Of a stretch of 27,841 bases of DNA, positions 1-13,800 are shown piece by piece. The DNA comes from Apostichopus leukothele. Lineage: Eukaryota; Echinodermata; Holothuroidea; Aspidochirotida; Stichopodidae. The translations under genes and the position numbers were made by a program. The stretch's first letter is position 1. Each line of letters begins with the position of its first letter. The notes below the pieces were generated by a model. That model was not told where the DNA came from and made no database searches. It saw only the letters and a program-made list of their open reading frames with translations. The stretch is taken from assembly GCA_010014835.2 (NCBI GenBank), contig JAAAKB020272177.1, positions 1-27,841 of the forward strand, given 5' to 3'.

Positions 1-1715
1 CTACACACATACTCTCAGACAATCGAGGGGAAAGATCCGAGATTACTGTAAAAAAATGTGGAGGGAGGGGGGGGGGGGGGGGGGGGGGGGGGTTGTGGGG
101 GGGGGTGAGAGGATAGGTGGCAAAGCAAAATGAAAGCAACATTTGGGTGGGGGAAGCGGGAGAATGCTGGTAATTCAAAATGGCACCAGAGAGTTTCATC
201 ATTTCCAGAACTTAATATCAGCAGAAGTAAAAAATAATTCCCTTCTATTGTCAACATGGTAAAATTGCATCATGGGGGAGGGGGTGGCCAAAATTAGGAG
301 AGCACTTAGGTTATGGTATGTGTAGCTATCTCTGTGGTAACAATTAACATAAATCCTGTGTTGGTCTTAACACAGGACAAAATCAGAACAAAAACATAAA
401 ATTGTCTTGCATGTCAGATCATGAATGTGACCCAAGTATCATAATGCTATGTACATATTTTTCTGCTGAAACTTTAAGTTGGAATTGTGTTCTTTGTTGA
501 CCTGCAAGTCATTATGAAATTGCTTTGAATCAATTACACATTACAGTTAATGCCTAATCATGATGTTAATATGACTGACTTCTATTGAAATTATGAAAAA
601 CACAAGATAACGGCATAAATTGCACATCTTGCAAACTCATTAGCTTCACTGTTTAGTAGTCAGTGGATATTCACAACCGAGGCCGAGACACAAATGTAAC
701 CTAACCCTAAGTTCAAACCTTGCAAGAAGTAACTTGGCCAATTGTACGTCGGAACCAGAACCTTTCGACAGCTTTAACGATTGCGATCTGACAATTTCCT
801 TTGTGATTCTCACTCTTTGAGTTTCACACTTCTAACGTTGCATGCTGCACATGTCACTTTCTTTCCTTTGTGGGTTGGGCAACTTTTGTCCATCCTTGAG
901 TTTGGCATTCAAGCAATGTTGTCTGAACATGAAGTGTGCTGCATCCCTAAACTGTGGTTGTATTCCATGTTATTTTATGTGCGGTTCTATACTGAAACTG
1001 CCTTGATACGATCAAACACAGTGTTTGAGACTTCAAACACTAAATCCACCTCTAAGAATTTGTAATTTTTTGGTAGGTTTAAAAGTACTTGAAACTTGTG
1101 TCTACAACTTAACTCACAAATATTTTGGTCTTTGTCACCAATGATTTCATGTACATGGGTCAATCTATGTCATATGAACAGAGGCGTGGAGGGGCCCAAG
1201 TACAACTGATGTTGGTATGTTATGTTCCGAGAAGTCTTAAAGGAGGAAAATTGGCAAACTAATGTCTGCGCATTTTTTGTTTGTTTGGTAGGATACGGAC
1301 AGACCAGCACCCAGCAAAATCCCCCATAGCTTTTATAATTTGGAGGATACTTTTCATATATGAAGAGTAACTTTTATCTCATAGATTAACATGTATTGTG
1401 ACCTAGTCTTTACATTAAACTAATGATGTCTCACAAACTATTTCTGCTTCTTTTCACCACAATTAAGGATTGTCAAAGAGATGCGAAAGACAACATTTTT
1501 GTCAAGAGCATTATTGAGGTGCGCTGACTGTACATGCCTTTAATAAATAACGCTTTAAATCAATAAGCAAACGTAATTCGCACAATTGTCTCCCTTGAAC
1601 TCCACTTCCACCCTCCAACCCCAACCGCCACCAAAAAAGGACCAACAAGGAATATCACATGCTACTAGCCAAATTACTTCACTGTGTTCTCCTTGGTTTG
1701 TCTTTCTGTTAATAG
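1..1715. other. Upstream non-coding stretch (probable intron)
   Basis: No EGF-like, signal-peptide or other convincing coding exon was found on either strand. Because exon 1 starts in phase 1 with a splice acceptor, this stretch is most likely the 3' part of an intron of the receptor gene. Apart from the G-rich tract near the start it is AT-rich, unremarkable sequence. Confidence 0.6.
67..105 (+). repeat. Poly-G tract (26 G, then 9 G)
   Basis: An uninterrupted run of 26 G (67-92), a TTGT break, and a further run of 9 G (97-105), with more G-rich sequence around it (148-155 and 272-285). Such a tract can form G-quadruplexes on this strand, or could partly be a sequencing artefact. Confidence 0.9.
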
Positions 1716-1850
1716 CATGTAGCTCTGGTAGATGGGGTCCACCCAGATGTACCGGTATCTGTGACAATTGTTACAATGGAGGAATTTGTGATGATGTGAC
1801 TGGGAGATGTATCTGTGCCCCGGGATTCATGGGACAAAACTGTCTGACAG
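1716..1850 (+). CDS. Exon 1: EGF-like repeat 1 (Tie-type)
   Basis: This exon is phase 1 at both ends; the acceptor follows 'ctgttaatag' and the donor is 'gtttgt'. It encodes a laminin/MEGF-style EGF repeat with Cys residues spaced as in C-x4-WGPxC-x3-C-x2-C-x2-GG-x-C-x5-GxC-x-C-x-PGF-x-G-x2-C. The core reading CYNGGICDD followed by GRCICAPGF closely resembles the first EGF repeat of Tie2 as I remember it. The open frame continues upstream of the acceptor without an ATG, so this is an internal exon and the N-terminus lies before the window. Confidence 0.88.
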
Positions 1851-4800
1851 GTTTGTACAAATGTCTGTGAACTTGTTCTTTTGACGGAGGTTTTCTTTGC
1901 ATGACCGTGAGGGGCCATGTTGGACACTATGTTATTAATGCCTCCTCCCATTCCTCCAAGGAAAACTAAGTAAAAGAGTTTGTAATATTCATGAAAGCAT
2001 ACACCAAATTGGGAGTTCTTACCCCAGCCTTTGATATGAGTGTTCCCAAGAGATTATTCATTTTGGGTGAAGGTTAATATATATTTGGTTCCCAGGTCAA
2101 CTTGTTATTGACTTATACTTAAATGGTTCCTTAAATGTTCACTGTAGCAACATGCATTTGTCACTTGTTTATGCCCCAATGTTTAAATGCATAGATCTCC
2201 AATAATACCACCACATTTAAATTTAAATGAAATCTAGACAAGCCCAAGGACTTAGCTTAACTTTAACTACATTTTACGAAATAGACACTGTTGAAATATG
2301 GATATGAAAGAGAGGAACATTGGAAACACACCAGATGCTGAAATAGCCAACGTTGTCTCACAATATTTATATCAGAGGAAGCAGTATTTGGGTATTTGTT
2401 TCTACACTGCCGTTCGAATTACTTTTGCAAGAAAAATATACATGTGACTGTGTATATATAGTAATATAGTCTGCACAATAGTTATGGTAGTGTCACAGGT
2501 AGCACATGAGAGTTGATGAAGATCTCTCTTGGCATACCGTGGGACAACATGGAATATAGTTAAAACTCTCGAAAAAAACTCTATACTACTCTCGAAGTGT
2601 GGTTCTTCTTTATTTCAGGCTAAAAATGCTGATTAAGTTTGCATTGAATGTAAAACAAAACTATGAAATATTTTCTTTCAGGGTGTGGTCCTGACAAGTT
2701 TGGCTATTCTTGTGAGTTTGAGTGTAACGTTGGCAATGGAACGGCTGATGATGGTTGCCTAGGGAGACTGTTTTGTCTCATAGATCCTTTTGGTTGCAGA
2801 TGTAACTCTGGATTCAAAAATCTTAGTTGTTCAGTAGGTGAGTACTTTTTGATGCTTGTGTGTGCTTAGAAGTGAGTTTCAACAAATACAGAGGCTGTTT
2901 TGCTGACAATGTGAGCCACGGTAGTTAGATTTAGCAAGAATGAGCTGATTTGCTATGAGCCATGCCCAGTTCAACCTGTAATTTTTACCATATGTCGAGA
3001 TTGTAGGTTGTCTAGATGTAAAATATATTTTACAAAGTGCAGATTCCTGTTTACTGGACTGTTCATAGTTCAGTAGATATTTCAGTATGTGAATCAAGTA
3101 CAGTATAGTGTACTGCTTCTAAGTGTTTCTGCATGTACATTGACTCATGTTTATGCAATTTTGTGCTTTAACAGAATCCAATTCAGTTCATCCATTTGTT
3201 TATCAAATCAGTGGTGCAGTACCAAAACACATGATGAGAAAATTTAGAGTTTATTAACAGAATTTATATTATCATAGTAAAAAATATAACAAGTATGAGA
3301 AAGCATTGGCTTTGTTACTGAATGAAAGGAAATCAAGAGAGGGAGTCTCAAAGAAACAATACTGACAGCAATTTTCTGGCTACCTATTAATGAATATCAG
3401 TATTTGAGTGTAAAGTATTATACACTAAAATAAATGGTATATGATATTGGTGCAGGGAAATGCTACCTGTTGATACCTGTTCCCAATTTTGGTCTAGTTT
3501 TAACCAATTGCTGGATTTTAAAGATATATTCCTTCAGTTTACAGCATAATTAACTCCATATAGCTGTGTTCAATTATCTTTGTGACGTTATTTTATTGCA
3601 TAAAAAAAAATTAGTTAAGCGAATGTTAAATTGTGGATACAATTGATTTGGATACAATTGATGGGATACAATTGATGGGATAGCACAGATTCTTTGCATT
3701 GAAATTGATTTGGCTATAATGTTAGTCATATTATAATCATGATATTATATCATATTGTGTCTTGCTATAGTTGGCTCTACTTTTGAATAGACATTCTTTT
3801 TTTGTTTGTCTTGTGATCATACCAATAATTACTATGAGGCAATTCTAATAAACTGTAAAAGAGCTAACACTCAAGTCTAATATCTTTTGGTTTACAGTGT
3901 GTGAACCAGGTAAATATGGGGCTGGCTGTTTACAAGATTGTCACTGTCAGAATGTAGACAGCTGTAACATATTTACAGGTGAATGTGACACTGGAGGCTG
4001 CCAAGATACATGGAGTGGGAATAATTGTCAGAGTAAGTTGGATGCTCTTATTGGAACCATCAGTTAGGTTATGTTTGTATAAGGTATATGATAAATACAA
4101 CTGTTTCATGGTATTTATGTATGTATAGAGCAAGGATTACACATGATTAGTTATATCAAGTGAGCTGTTGTAAAATGTCTACCTGTAAGTTTATTTCTGT
4201 GTAGTTATATGCCTTCACACATTTCATTAAAGAGGGTTTAAATGTATACCTAATCTCTTTGCATTGCTTTTACTCAGACTGATTACAAGCAGTTTAAACT
4301 TGTGTTCCCTCCATCACTTCCTTATATCGTGTTCATACAGTCTGTTTAAGCACACACTATTGGACTGTACACCTATAGTTACTCAGTGCATTGATTAACC
4401 TATATACCTTTGTCACGGTATGGTGATTAAATTGATGGAATTTGACCCCAAATTGACTGTAAAAACAAGTTCATTGACAAGTGTTATTTGTCAGAAACTT
4501 ACCATGGCAAATATATTTTGCACAATAGAAAGTTAATCAAAGGATACTCCAACGGCCAAGGTGATGCTTATCAAAAAAATACTAGACATTGTAGGGCTTG
4601 ACATAAGGCTAAAAAATGGCACGGCAAAAAAATTGCCATTTGTAGGTTCCAATTGTGAAGGGCATCACTGCATATGGGAAGGGCATTGCGGCAAAAATGA
4701 ATCTGAGGAAGGGCACTGACAGCATTTTTGGTCCGCGTAATTCTTACGCCATTTCAGTGAATCGGAAGTGTCAAAAACTTTTAATGGTCACATGGTCGAT

Positions 4801-7800
4801 ATACACTATACAGCGCAGCGCAAAGCAACTTTTACCTTGAAAGTCCTGTACGTACATATAAGTAATCAATCACCCATTCCTTACGTGGTATGTGACTGAT
4901 GACATGATACGTCACTACTTTTCCCAACTAATTGCTGACTTATGTCGTTTCAAAAGTGGAGGTTACTATTTCTACTAACAGGTTCTTGTATGAACATTCC
5001 CGTCCAGTTTATAGCTGAGTACCAGAACCTAAATCGACACAAGCAAGTCAAGTTTCACCCAACAAAGTCAATGAGAATTTGCTGTGTGTTTTTCCTCGCA
5101 TACAGTTAACTCAATGGAGAAGTCTCATTGACTTACCGTGTCGAAGTAAAAAGTATGTCGAAGAGAAAAGTCCTTGCGAAGGAAGAATAAAGAACGATCT
5201 CAACGACATTAATGTTTGTATTGTACGTAATGTCCGCTGAAACTCTTGAGAAAGTGAAAACAAATCGCCGAATCAAGCTACTGCATTTCGAAGGATGAAT
5301 CAAACAAAATCCCCCAAGAATTTTGGGTTACTCTATAATGTACTACTCGCAATGTAAAGGGCACCGATGGCAAAACATAAAGGGCGAGGTGTAATTTTCA
5401 GGGGTACCTAGGCAAACAGCAAGGGCACGACGGCCTTTTGCCGTCGGTCACTTCAAGCCCTACATTTTCTGCACCTTCAAATTGAAACTGCATCCTCATA
5501 GCAATTTGTATGTTGGAGATTCTCAATTAAATTAATTTGGTGATATTTTGCCAATGTAGGATGAATGATACCATCATATAAATTGAGCTGAATAATATTT
5601 AATCACTTATCCACAGAATAAAATAATATTCCTACAAAGACATTGAATTGTTCAATTAATTTAACAGACATGATTTACAGCTGAGCAAACATTCAAATTG
5701 TATCACACTTCAAGGATTACTCAACATGAAGATTATAATAGCTTATAAATAAAGGTCTTGTAGCATGATGGCATCACAGACCATCTACAGTACTGTAATA
5801 CAGTTTGTTGAGTAAGAGCGTGTTTATTTTCTGTATATATATATATATGCAGAAAAGCTCACTGTGTGTAGCTTGCTTGAACTTCAAACTTGGTATATAA
5901 CTAAGTGCTATCTAGGAAGTTTTCTGCTGCTTTTGTTAATGTGATATGTTAGTGAAGTGGGCAAACTCTTGTTAATCTTATAAGCAAGCTTATCATCTGT
6001 AACACCATATACACTAGTCAAAAGATAAAAGATTATGAAACATTCTGAGTATATCACATATTGTAGCTTAAGGTTGAATGTCAAGGTTATATTGAATAAC
6101 TGTACTTGCATTTACTTCAGTAGGGTTTCCTACTTAACATAATAAATACACAACTGTGCAGTAAAATATATTTTCGTTAAAGCAGTACGAGGCCAAATCA
6201 AATTTGAAGTGGGGAGAAGAAAAGCTATAATGGTTTTTCTGTGCTATCAGTGCATACTTTTATGGCAATGTTCAATATTATAAGTGCAGTAATTGTGTAT
6301 CATTGTACTAATGTACTGGACTCAATTTTTTAAGAGCTGTTATTGCTTTTTTAAACTACCTAGATCTAAATGGATGTAAAATGTTTTTAACACATGTAGG
6401 ATATGGGAATTTTCTTTTTTCACTTGCTGTATCGCAACCTTTACAAATAATTTAACTTCCATTTGAAAATCAAAATGAAAAAAAAATGAAAAATAGCCAG
6501 TTTGAAAAGCTTCTTATTTATATCATGATGGGCTCAGCATAAGTTGGCTAGTGCTATTGTGATCTTGCGCCGCGACACAATAAGCTAAATTGTATGTGTT
6601 TTGAAAGATGTTTGCTGTCCTCTGATACTCGGTTTTGCGAGATTTAAAAAAAAAATTCTCAAACAAAGATTTACAATACTGTGTAAAAGAATGGTATGAT
6701 ATGGGCACATAGTCTGTAGGTTAGGAACATCCATCCATCCATCAGTCTATTACATCCACCGTGACCCATCCATCCCATCCATCCTATCCATCCCATCCCA
6801 TCCCATCCATTAATCCATCCCTACATTCATCGTCGTCGTCGTCAATATTATTTGTTTTTATGATTTCTTTTTATTAATGGGGAAGGGGTGGGTGCTCGGC
6901 TGAGCAGGCAGAGTTTTAACTGTCTTGAAAGTAAATCGTTCCCTCTACTGTACTTTGGCACATATTCATTTGCATCTTTTTTACATTATTTCATATCCTC
7001 AGTACAAAGGAATTATGGAGAGTTTGCAAAAAACATCAACTTAGTACCCAACAATTTACAATGATGACATAGACAGTGTGACTTCAGAAGTCTTCATTTG
7101 TTTTATTACACTGTTGTAGCAGATAAATGTCAGCCTCCAACATGTTAATGCAAACTAATAGCATAAATTTGCATGACAGAGTATGTTGATGATATCATGT
7201 GATGGTGCTAAAGTAACTACATGCAGGAAACTCATCAAAATTCACTGAAAGAAGTGTGTTTGTAGGTGTGTCAGTGTTGACCTTGCAACATTCTTGTTTG
7301 TTTATCACAAATAATACTTTCTTGTCAGGAAACATTAACACACATATTAAGAATCAATAACCATGTTATGACTAATGGTATCATCCAAACAGTCAGGTAA
7401 TATAAAAAACCAAAACTGACATGCGTAAATTCTGCAGCTTGACAGTGAAATGATTGTATTATTTGTCCATAGTTCCTGATGTTTGTCCAATGGGTTACTA
7501 TGGTAACCAATGTACAGAGAAATGTCTGTGTCTTGATGGTGCTGTGTGTGATAAGCTTTCAGGAAGATGTGAAGATACCAGCTGTGCTCCAGGTTCAATG
7601 TTGGATCCAAATGGCCAGTCCTGTCTAGGTAATTTCTTAGTGCACTAGTCTATACTCACATATTCCATTAGAATTCCTCTTTAAAACCCAAAGAGAGTGC
7701 AGGATCCATTTAAATGTGTAATTTAGTACAAAAAAAGCTATAACTTCCCTAATTATGTGTCTTAATAGTAAGTTATAAATCCCTCAACTGATCAGGTTTG

Positions 7801-10800
7801 TTAGAACTTACATACTTCATACCATGTCCTCTAGTTCAACCGTGTACTGGTGGTGGATTAGGTATAACTGGTTGTGAGTAGTCTACACTATCCCACTAAC
7901 TCATCTGAACAAGTAAGTACCATTTACAGATGGGGAATGCCAGAGTAACAATCACTGATCTTCTGTTTGTAACATGCCTGCTTTAATTTAAGCGAAGCTG
8001 TTAAAGAAGGCCCTATTCATCTCAATTAAATTACCAAGAGTCCATACGGACACTTCTATTCAGTATTGTCGCTCTCCTTTCAGAATGTCAAGATGGCTTC
8101 TTCGGTGATAACTGCTCAGAGGAGTGTCGCTGTGACTCTGATGCATGTGATAGAGTTACAGGGGAATGTGTTGGATGCTGCAAACATCAGTGGATTGATT
8201 TACCTCCATCCAGATGTCAAGAAGGTAATTTGTTGATGGTGTGTAGCATCTTGAAGAGCACCACTCATTATGGATTAATTTTTCCATGCAGTAGTGCATT
8301 TGATAGTATTTGATAATATTTTGCTAATATTCCACAATTTCTTGCCCTACAGGCTGGACGATGAGTGGGCGGTAAATGAATTTTACAGACTCCCAGCTGG
8401 TGAAAATTCTGTACAGTATTTTGGATAATTAGTAACATACTAGCAAATACCAGTTTTTACTTTGGTCAAAGCTCTCAGCTCAGAAAGAAAAGTCAAAGAT
8501 AGTATTGTTAGGAAATGAAATCTCAGGTCACACCATAGTATTGTTAGGAAATGATATCTCAGGTCACACCATCAGATAGTATTGTTAAGAAATGATATCT
8601 CAGGTCACACCATCAGATAGTATTGTTAAGAAATGATAACTCAGGTCACACCATCGATATTATTGTTAGGAAATGATATCTCAGGTCACACCATCTGATA
8701 GTATTGTTAGGAAATGATATCTCATGTCACACCATCCAACTCATACCACAGCTTGGCAATGAAACAGTTATGGTAGGAAATAATCATCCATTTATTTTAC
8801 ATTATGGATATTAATACAATGTTTGTTTAATATTTCTGTTTAATTAATACAGCCTTATTTACATTCTCTTTACATTACAGGAATTATTTATGATACTGGC
8901 AATAAAACAAATCCTGGTACACAGTGGTCAGTTACATGTTGGGTTGAGGAGTTACAGCAGAACTCTTCGAAGTTCACAGTTTTCCTGTCCCAATCTATGG
9001 GTTTCAGTTCTACATCATTCCCGGTAACAAGTAACCTTACCAAAGATAGCAGTAGGGCTGGTTTAATTCAGAGAGGATCAACATTTACAACCACTGATGC
9101 TCAAGCTGGGGAAACATACTACTGTGTGATACAACACAGTACAGGGTTCGCATGGCTAAACACAACCTTGTCTCATTATGGTAAGATAACTGTTATATGT
9201 TTTACATGGATGGCATTAATACTTGTTCATATTCAAGTTCAAATTCCTAAGATCAAAGTCAAGTGTGTTTTGCGTTATTTTAAGTACTAAACTTGCAACC
9301 CTTGCCATTTTTAAATGATACTAGCTTTGATGTCAAATATTACAAGCAAACACACTGAAGGTGGCAAACAAATGCTCTATAAGGGCTTGCCATTTAGCTA
9401 AACACTGTTAAGTTATGATTTCATATTGTTGCTGAATTTAAGTTGTTACATTTTCAAACATTTTTATTTGCTTCTTTTGCTGACTATTTGGTTAACTAAA
9501 GCGATTAAATATATCAAACAGTTTTGGAAACAAAGTGATATGGGTGCCACATTCAGAGATTTATTATAGATTATGTTGTTGGATCCTAAAAGGGGTTTAG
9601 AAAACTTGTCTGCCTCTTATTTCTGAAGAATACCATATAGGGACAGGGCTATGATATTTCTGGTCTTCTTAGTTCTTTTTCTCTGTGCAGAATAAACATG
9701 ATAATATTTTTATGTATTTGTAAAGAATCTCAAAAGTTATGATATCATTCTAATAAAAAATATGATGCATTTGGGTAGTTTAGGGCATTTTATGAATTTT
9801 TGAGTGACTTGAGCAAGTCTGGTGATGACTTGATCAAATAACTTTTGTTTTATATTTTTCTTCTTGTTTTTTGGCTTTCTTCTTGTTTTTTTGACAAATA
9901 CAATACCCTGTAGGTAATTAATTGTCTTTAGAGATAATCTGTTAGTCACTAGCTCTGAGCTTACAGTACTGTATTTCAGTATGTAGGTAAGGCATTGCCT
10001 TTGTAATCATCAGTTCTACTTTAAGGCATATCCCTGACTTAAATGTCTTGTTATTTTATATCTAGGTCTTTACAAATGCTAAAGAGCCAAAAGTAAAAAT
10101 AAACTGAAGTTCATGCATTTACTAACCTTGCTCTTTGGAAATGTGTATCAAAAATAGTCAATAATTTAATGGACAAATATGTCTGGGTTTGCCAAATTTT
10201 GCATCATCAGAGTTCTCACTGATAAATAGTAATGTAGAACATGCTGTGTTATACTGGTTGCCAAGAAACAATGTTACAATTTAAGAGTAGCTCTGCAAGT
10301 ATCATCATAAATATTTCACTGACAACAAGCGAGTTTTCATCCCAAGGAATAAATATCAAGTTTTTTTCCATTCTCACAGAATGGGGCAACAAGTTGTTTT
10401 AGTGCAAATGTTTCATCAATGGTAGTTAGGCATAAACTAATGACACAGGAGACAAAAGTATTACAGCATCATTTTCCCAATGTGTAGTATAAATTCAATG
10501 AATTAATATCAGGAAATCGCTGTCTAGCCTACTATTTCATTAACCTTTTCATTGGAAGCCAGAAACGAAAAGACCATTTGTTCAGACCTTAACAATTTGT
10601 GTTTTACTATTATCAAGCCTCTAAATTTCTTGCACAGTACTGTCCCTTCTGCTTTACAGTATTTATATAGCCAAACATAAAGCATGCTGCTTAACTGTAT
10701 TTGAATTTCACAAAAGAGGAAAAAACAGTCATGCAGTGGCTTGTACAATCCACTTCTAGCGTGGTTTAATTTTATGTTATCATTTCCATTCAGAACTTCC

Positions 10801-13800
10801 TATTATCAGTGAATCGCCTGAAATAGTCGATATGTCCCAGACCTCTATAACCATTAATTGGAGAGCCTGGGATGAACAAACTGATGTCGGGGATCCACCG
10901 GTGGTTGGTTATATTGTGTACTACAGGAAGAATGCAACTGATAGCTGGAGTACTGGTACTATCATAGAATCCAGTCAACTGCTACAGTACACACAGACCA
11001 ATCTAGAAGAGGACACCAAATATGTCTTCAGTGTATCAACTGTTAGGGAAGGGGATATGGGTGAGGGTCCTATGGGTCCACCTATTACTGTCAAGACATT
11101 GTGTGAGGGTGAGTGGTCTTAATTGATCTCATCAATATTGTTATTATTCAAATTTTATTTTGTGTCTTAGTTTTTTGAAGTTATGAGGAGGTCACCATTA
11201 TCGTAAAATGGTCACATGGTGATGAAGATGGAAGTATAATAAGACATGCAGTTTCGTTGACAGACAAACTAGTAACCAGGTGATGAGGTTAAAAAGCACA
11301 GATCAACCAATACAAATAAACAGTTAGGAATCATACACAAATACCAATAACAGGATTAACACTGTCTTTGTAAAGATATGTAACACAGGAAATTCCATGC
11401 TTAGAATTGTAGAGATTATGAATATTAATAGCATTCTGGATAGTATTTAATAATAACAGGTGAATGTTTATTCTTTCTTGTAATGGCAATATGTTGAAGA
11501 TAGGAAAGCTCCCACATTTTTATCTTACTCTCAGAAACTCTCCGCCTTGTTTGTCTTTACCTCTGTTTTATTCTACCTCTGTTTCATTCTTTTATTTACA
11601 GTACTAACTAATCCTACAGATGTGATGGTAACAGTAACAGACTTGAACCAACTGAATGTTACTTGGCAGGTATGCTAAAAATATGAAAATACTGTAAATG
11701 AACAAGAATATTAAAAGTATCTACAGTATATTGGTATACTACGCAATATGTTCAACAGCATAGTGAGAAACTAGTCAGGTGTAACTGAGCTACCCAGTGA
11801 AGGATACAAAGTACAAGAGAAGGAAGTAGCTGGATTTAAAGATGTAATCCTGTTGTGATGGAAGATACTTGAAAATGTCCCCTCCCCTACCCTTCCCTCC
11901 CCTGCCCTACCCTACCCTACCCTACCCTGCCCTGCTCTGTCCTTCCCTTCCTTCCCTTTCCCTTCGCTTCCCTTCTCTTTGCTTTTGGTTCCAGCTTCCC
12001 CATCCTTGCCTTACCTAACCATCCCATCACATCTCACCCCTTTTCTTCGAGTTTCTTCTAGCCTCTTTTAGCTTTCTCTCTTATTGACACATCTAGCCTA
12101 TACATTGATGCACTATAAAGTTGTTGTAAGTACTAAATTATTGCATAGATCATGCTGTTTCTTCTATACTATAATATAGCAACAATATTGAATGTTTCCA
12201 TCTTTGATCAATAGGTTGATGAGAATGATATCACTTATAGTACTGGGATAACTAGTTATACTATCTACTACAATGTGGATGGTAGTAATGATGATCCACA
12301 GAGAGTAACTACAGTTTCTGGAAGTACAATGTACACTATCATCGAAGGACTTGAGCCTGGAGAGAATTACACATTCATGGTTTCCCTTACAACAGATCAG
12401 GAAAACCCCCTCAGTGAAGCATCTTTGGCAGTAACATTTCCAATGTCATCTACTCCAAAACCCCGGGAAGGTAAATTCTATTATTTTCTACTTTCCTTCC
12501 TTAATTTACAAAGAGAAGTACAATAGAATAACAAGATAACTCTCTGCCAGTAACCTCAAATGATCGGCTGGGAGTATTGTCACTACATTTTATGTATATT
12601 AGGAAATTGAAAGGAGTATTAAGTGGTAATATTCAAGACAAGGTAAATATAGCGTTTGCTGAGTGTAAACATACATAATGAAATGCATATAGTAAAAGGT
12701 CCAAAAGAGTTTAATTGTTATGTAATTTCATAGCTTTGAAACTGTTAATAGATTAGTTATTTTGGCAAATCTAATACTACGCTCTAATAACAGAGGATGT
12801 GGCTACCAGCCATCCAGGCCCGGACTCCTTTTTTGACCATTCAAATGGAAGACTCGCTAAATTGGTCCAGTTTTGATTGTATCGATAGCATTAGATTTGG
12901 ACATGGGAGAATTGTTATTCTTATCTTCTTTGTGGCTACCAACCTTGTTTCATCATTTTTGAACAGTTTTCAGCTATGTCTATTTTTTGGATTAACTGTT
13001 TTAGCCGAAGTTGTTTACTTCATTTTGTGTTCTTATGTTTTATTTCCATATATATCGCATGTGAGGATACGTTATGTTATTAATGCTACTTCTCATATTT
13101 ATATACGAGCTTCTTGTTATCCTTTGTTCAAACTGTGTTCTGAGACTATATTGATTCACCATGGTTGGTTTGTTAAAATGGTAAGCTGCTGACAAGTCAG
13201 GATGTCGATCAGTCCAGATGAGGCTGGCGAGCCAGTAGACCTGGGAGCCAGCAAGCCAACGATTCGTCAGCTGCCGTCGACAAGTGGCTCACGTGAAGGT
13301 TCAGACCCAGACATCTGTCCTGGCCGGGAAGCTGAGGAAATCTCATGGGGAATAAGCCGATCCAGAAGAAGTCTCCTACCATGACGTCTGGCGTAATTTA
13401 AAAACGGCCTCAACATAATTTTTTGAGACTGACAGTCTAATTTCACAGCAAAAAAAAAAAAAAACTGTAAGAATGGAAAGAAAATAACGTCTATATTCTT
13501 TATCGTCATCCCTGTCGGATCCATCCGTAACCACCGGTTCTGGGCAGACAGACCTGTGAGAGAGCGAGAAAGAATCGCAAGGAGTTTCAATGCCAAGGAT
13601 CAGTTCACCAACACATCGACTCACAGGTCCAATAAGGCGCAACGGGATGTTGACAGGGCTACAAGAGTCGGCCTGAAATTTGCATTAGCTATGCTACTAT
13701 TAGCCGAAGTCCTCTCCTTATCCTCTTAGCAAGCTGAGGTTATCTCCAGGAAAGACACAGGCAATTATGACACTTCTCGGTCCAGTCTTCAAGTTGACCA

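Larger units (their letters stand above)
4033..7472 (+). other. Intron 3 (3.4 kb)
   Basis: The second-longest intron of the gene. It contains a transposon-like insert with inverted ends (4590-5464), a TA run (5834-5848) and a CCATC-type satellite with a short CGT run (6729-6842). No extra EGF exon was found. Confidence 0.8.

Noticed and set aside
15-257. 80-codon - strand open frame rich in proline
   Set aside because: It is generated by the poly-G tract read on the other strand; no family features.
1586-1870. Open frame running into EGF1 with a hydrophobic SPWFVFLLIA stretch that could pass for a signal peptide
   Set aside because: The frame has no ATG upstream of the EGF part, and a good acceptor (ttaatag) with the phase 1 start typical of EGF exons explains the boundary better.
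11905-11928. CCCTA pentamer array resembling telomeric repeat
   Set aside because: The period is five, not six, and it sits within a general C/T-rich tract; it is a microsatellite.
12797-13192. 131-codon hydrophobic + strand frame that could look like a membrane protein
   Set aside because: It lies in the terminal region of the DIRS element, is AT-rich with T-rich codons, and overlaps the inverted terminal match; no independent gene is supported.
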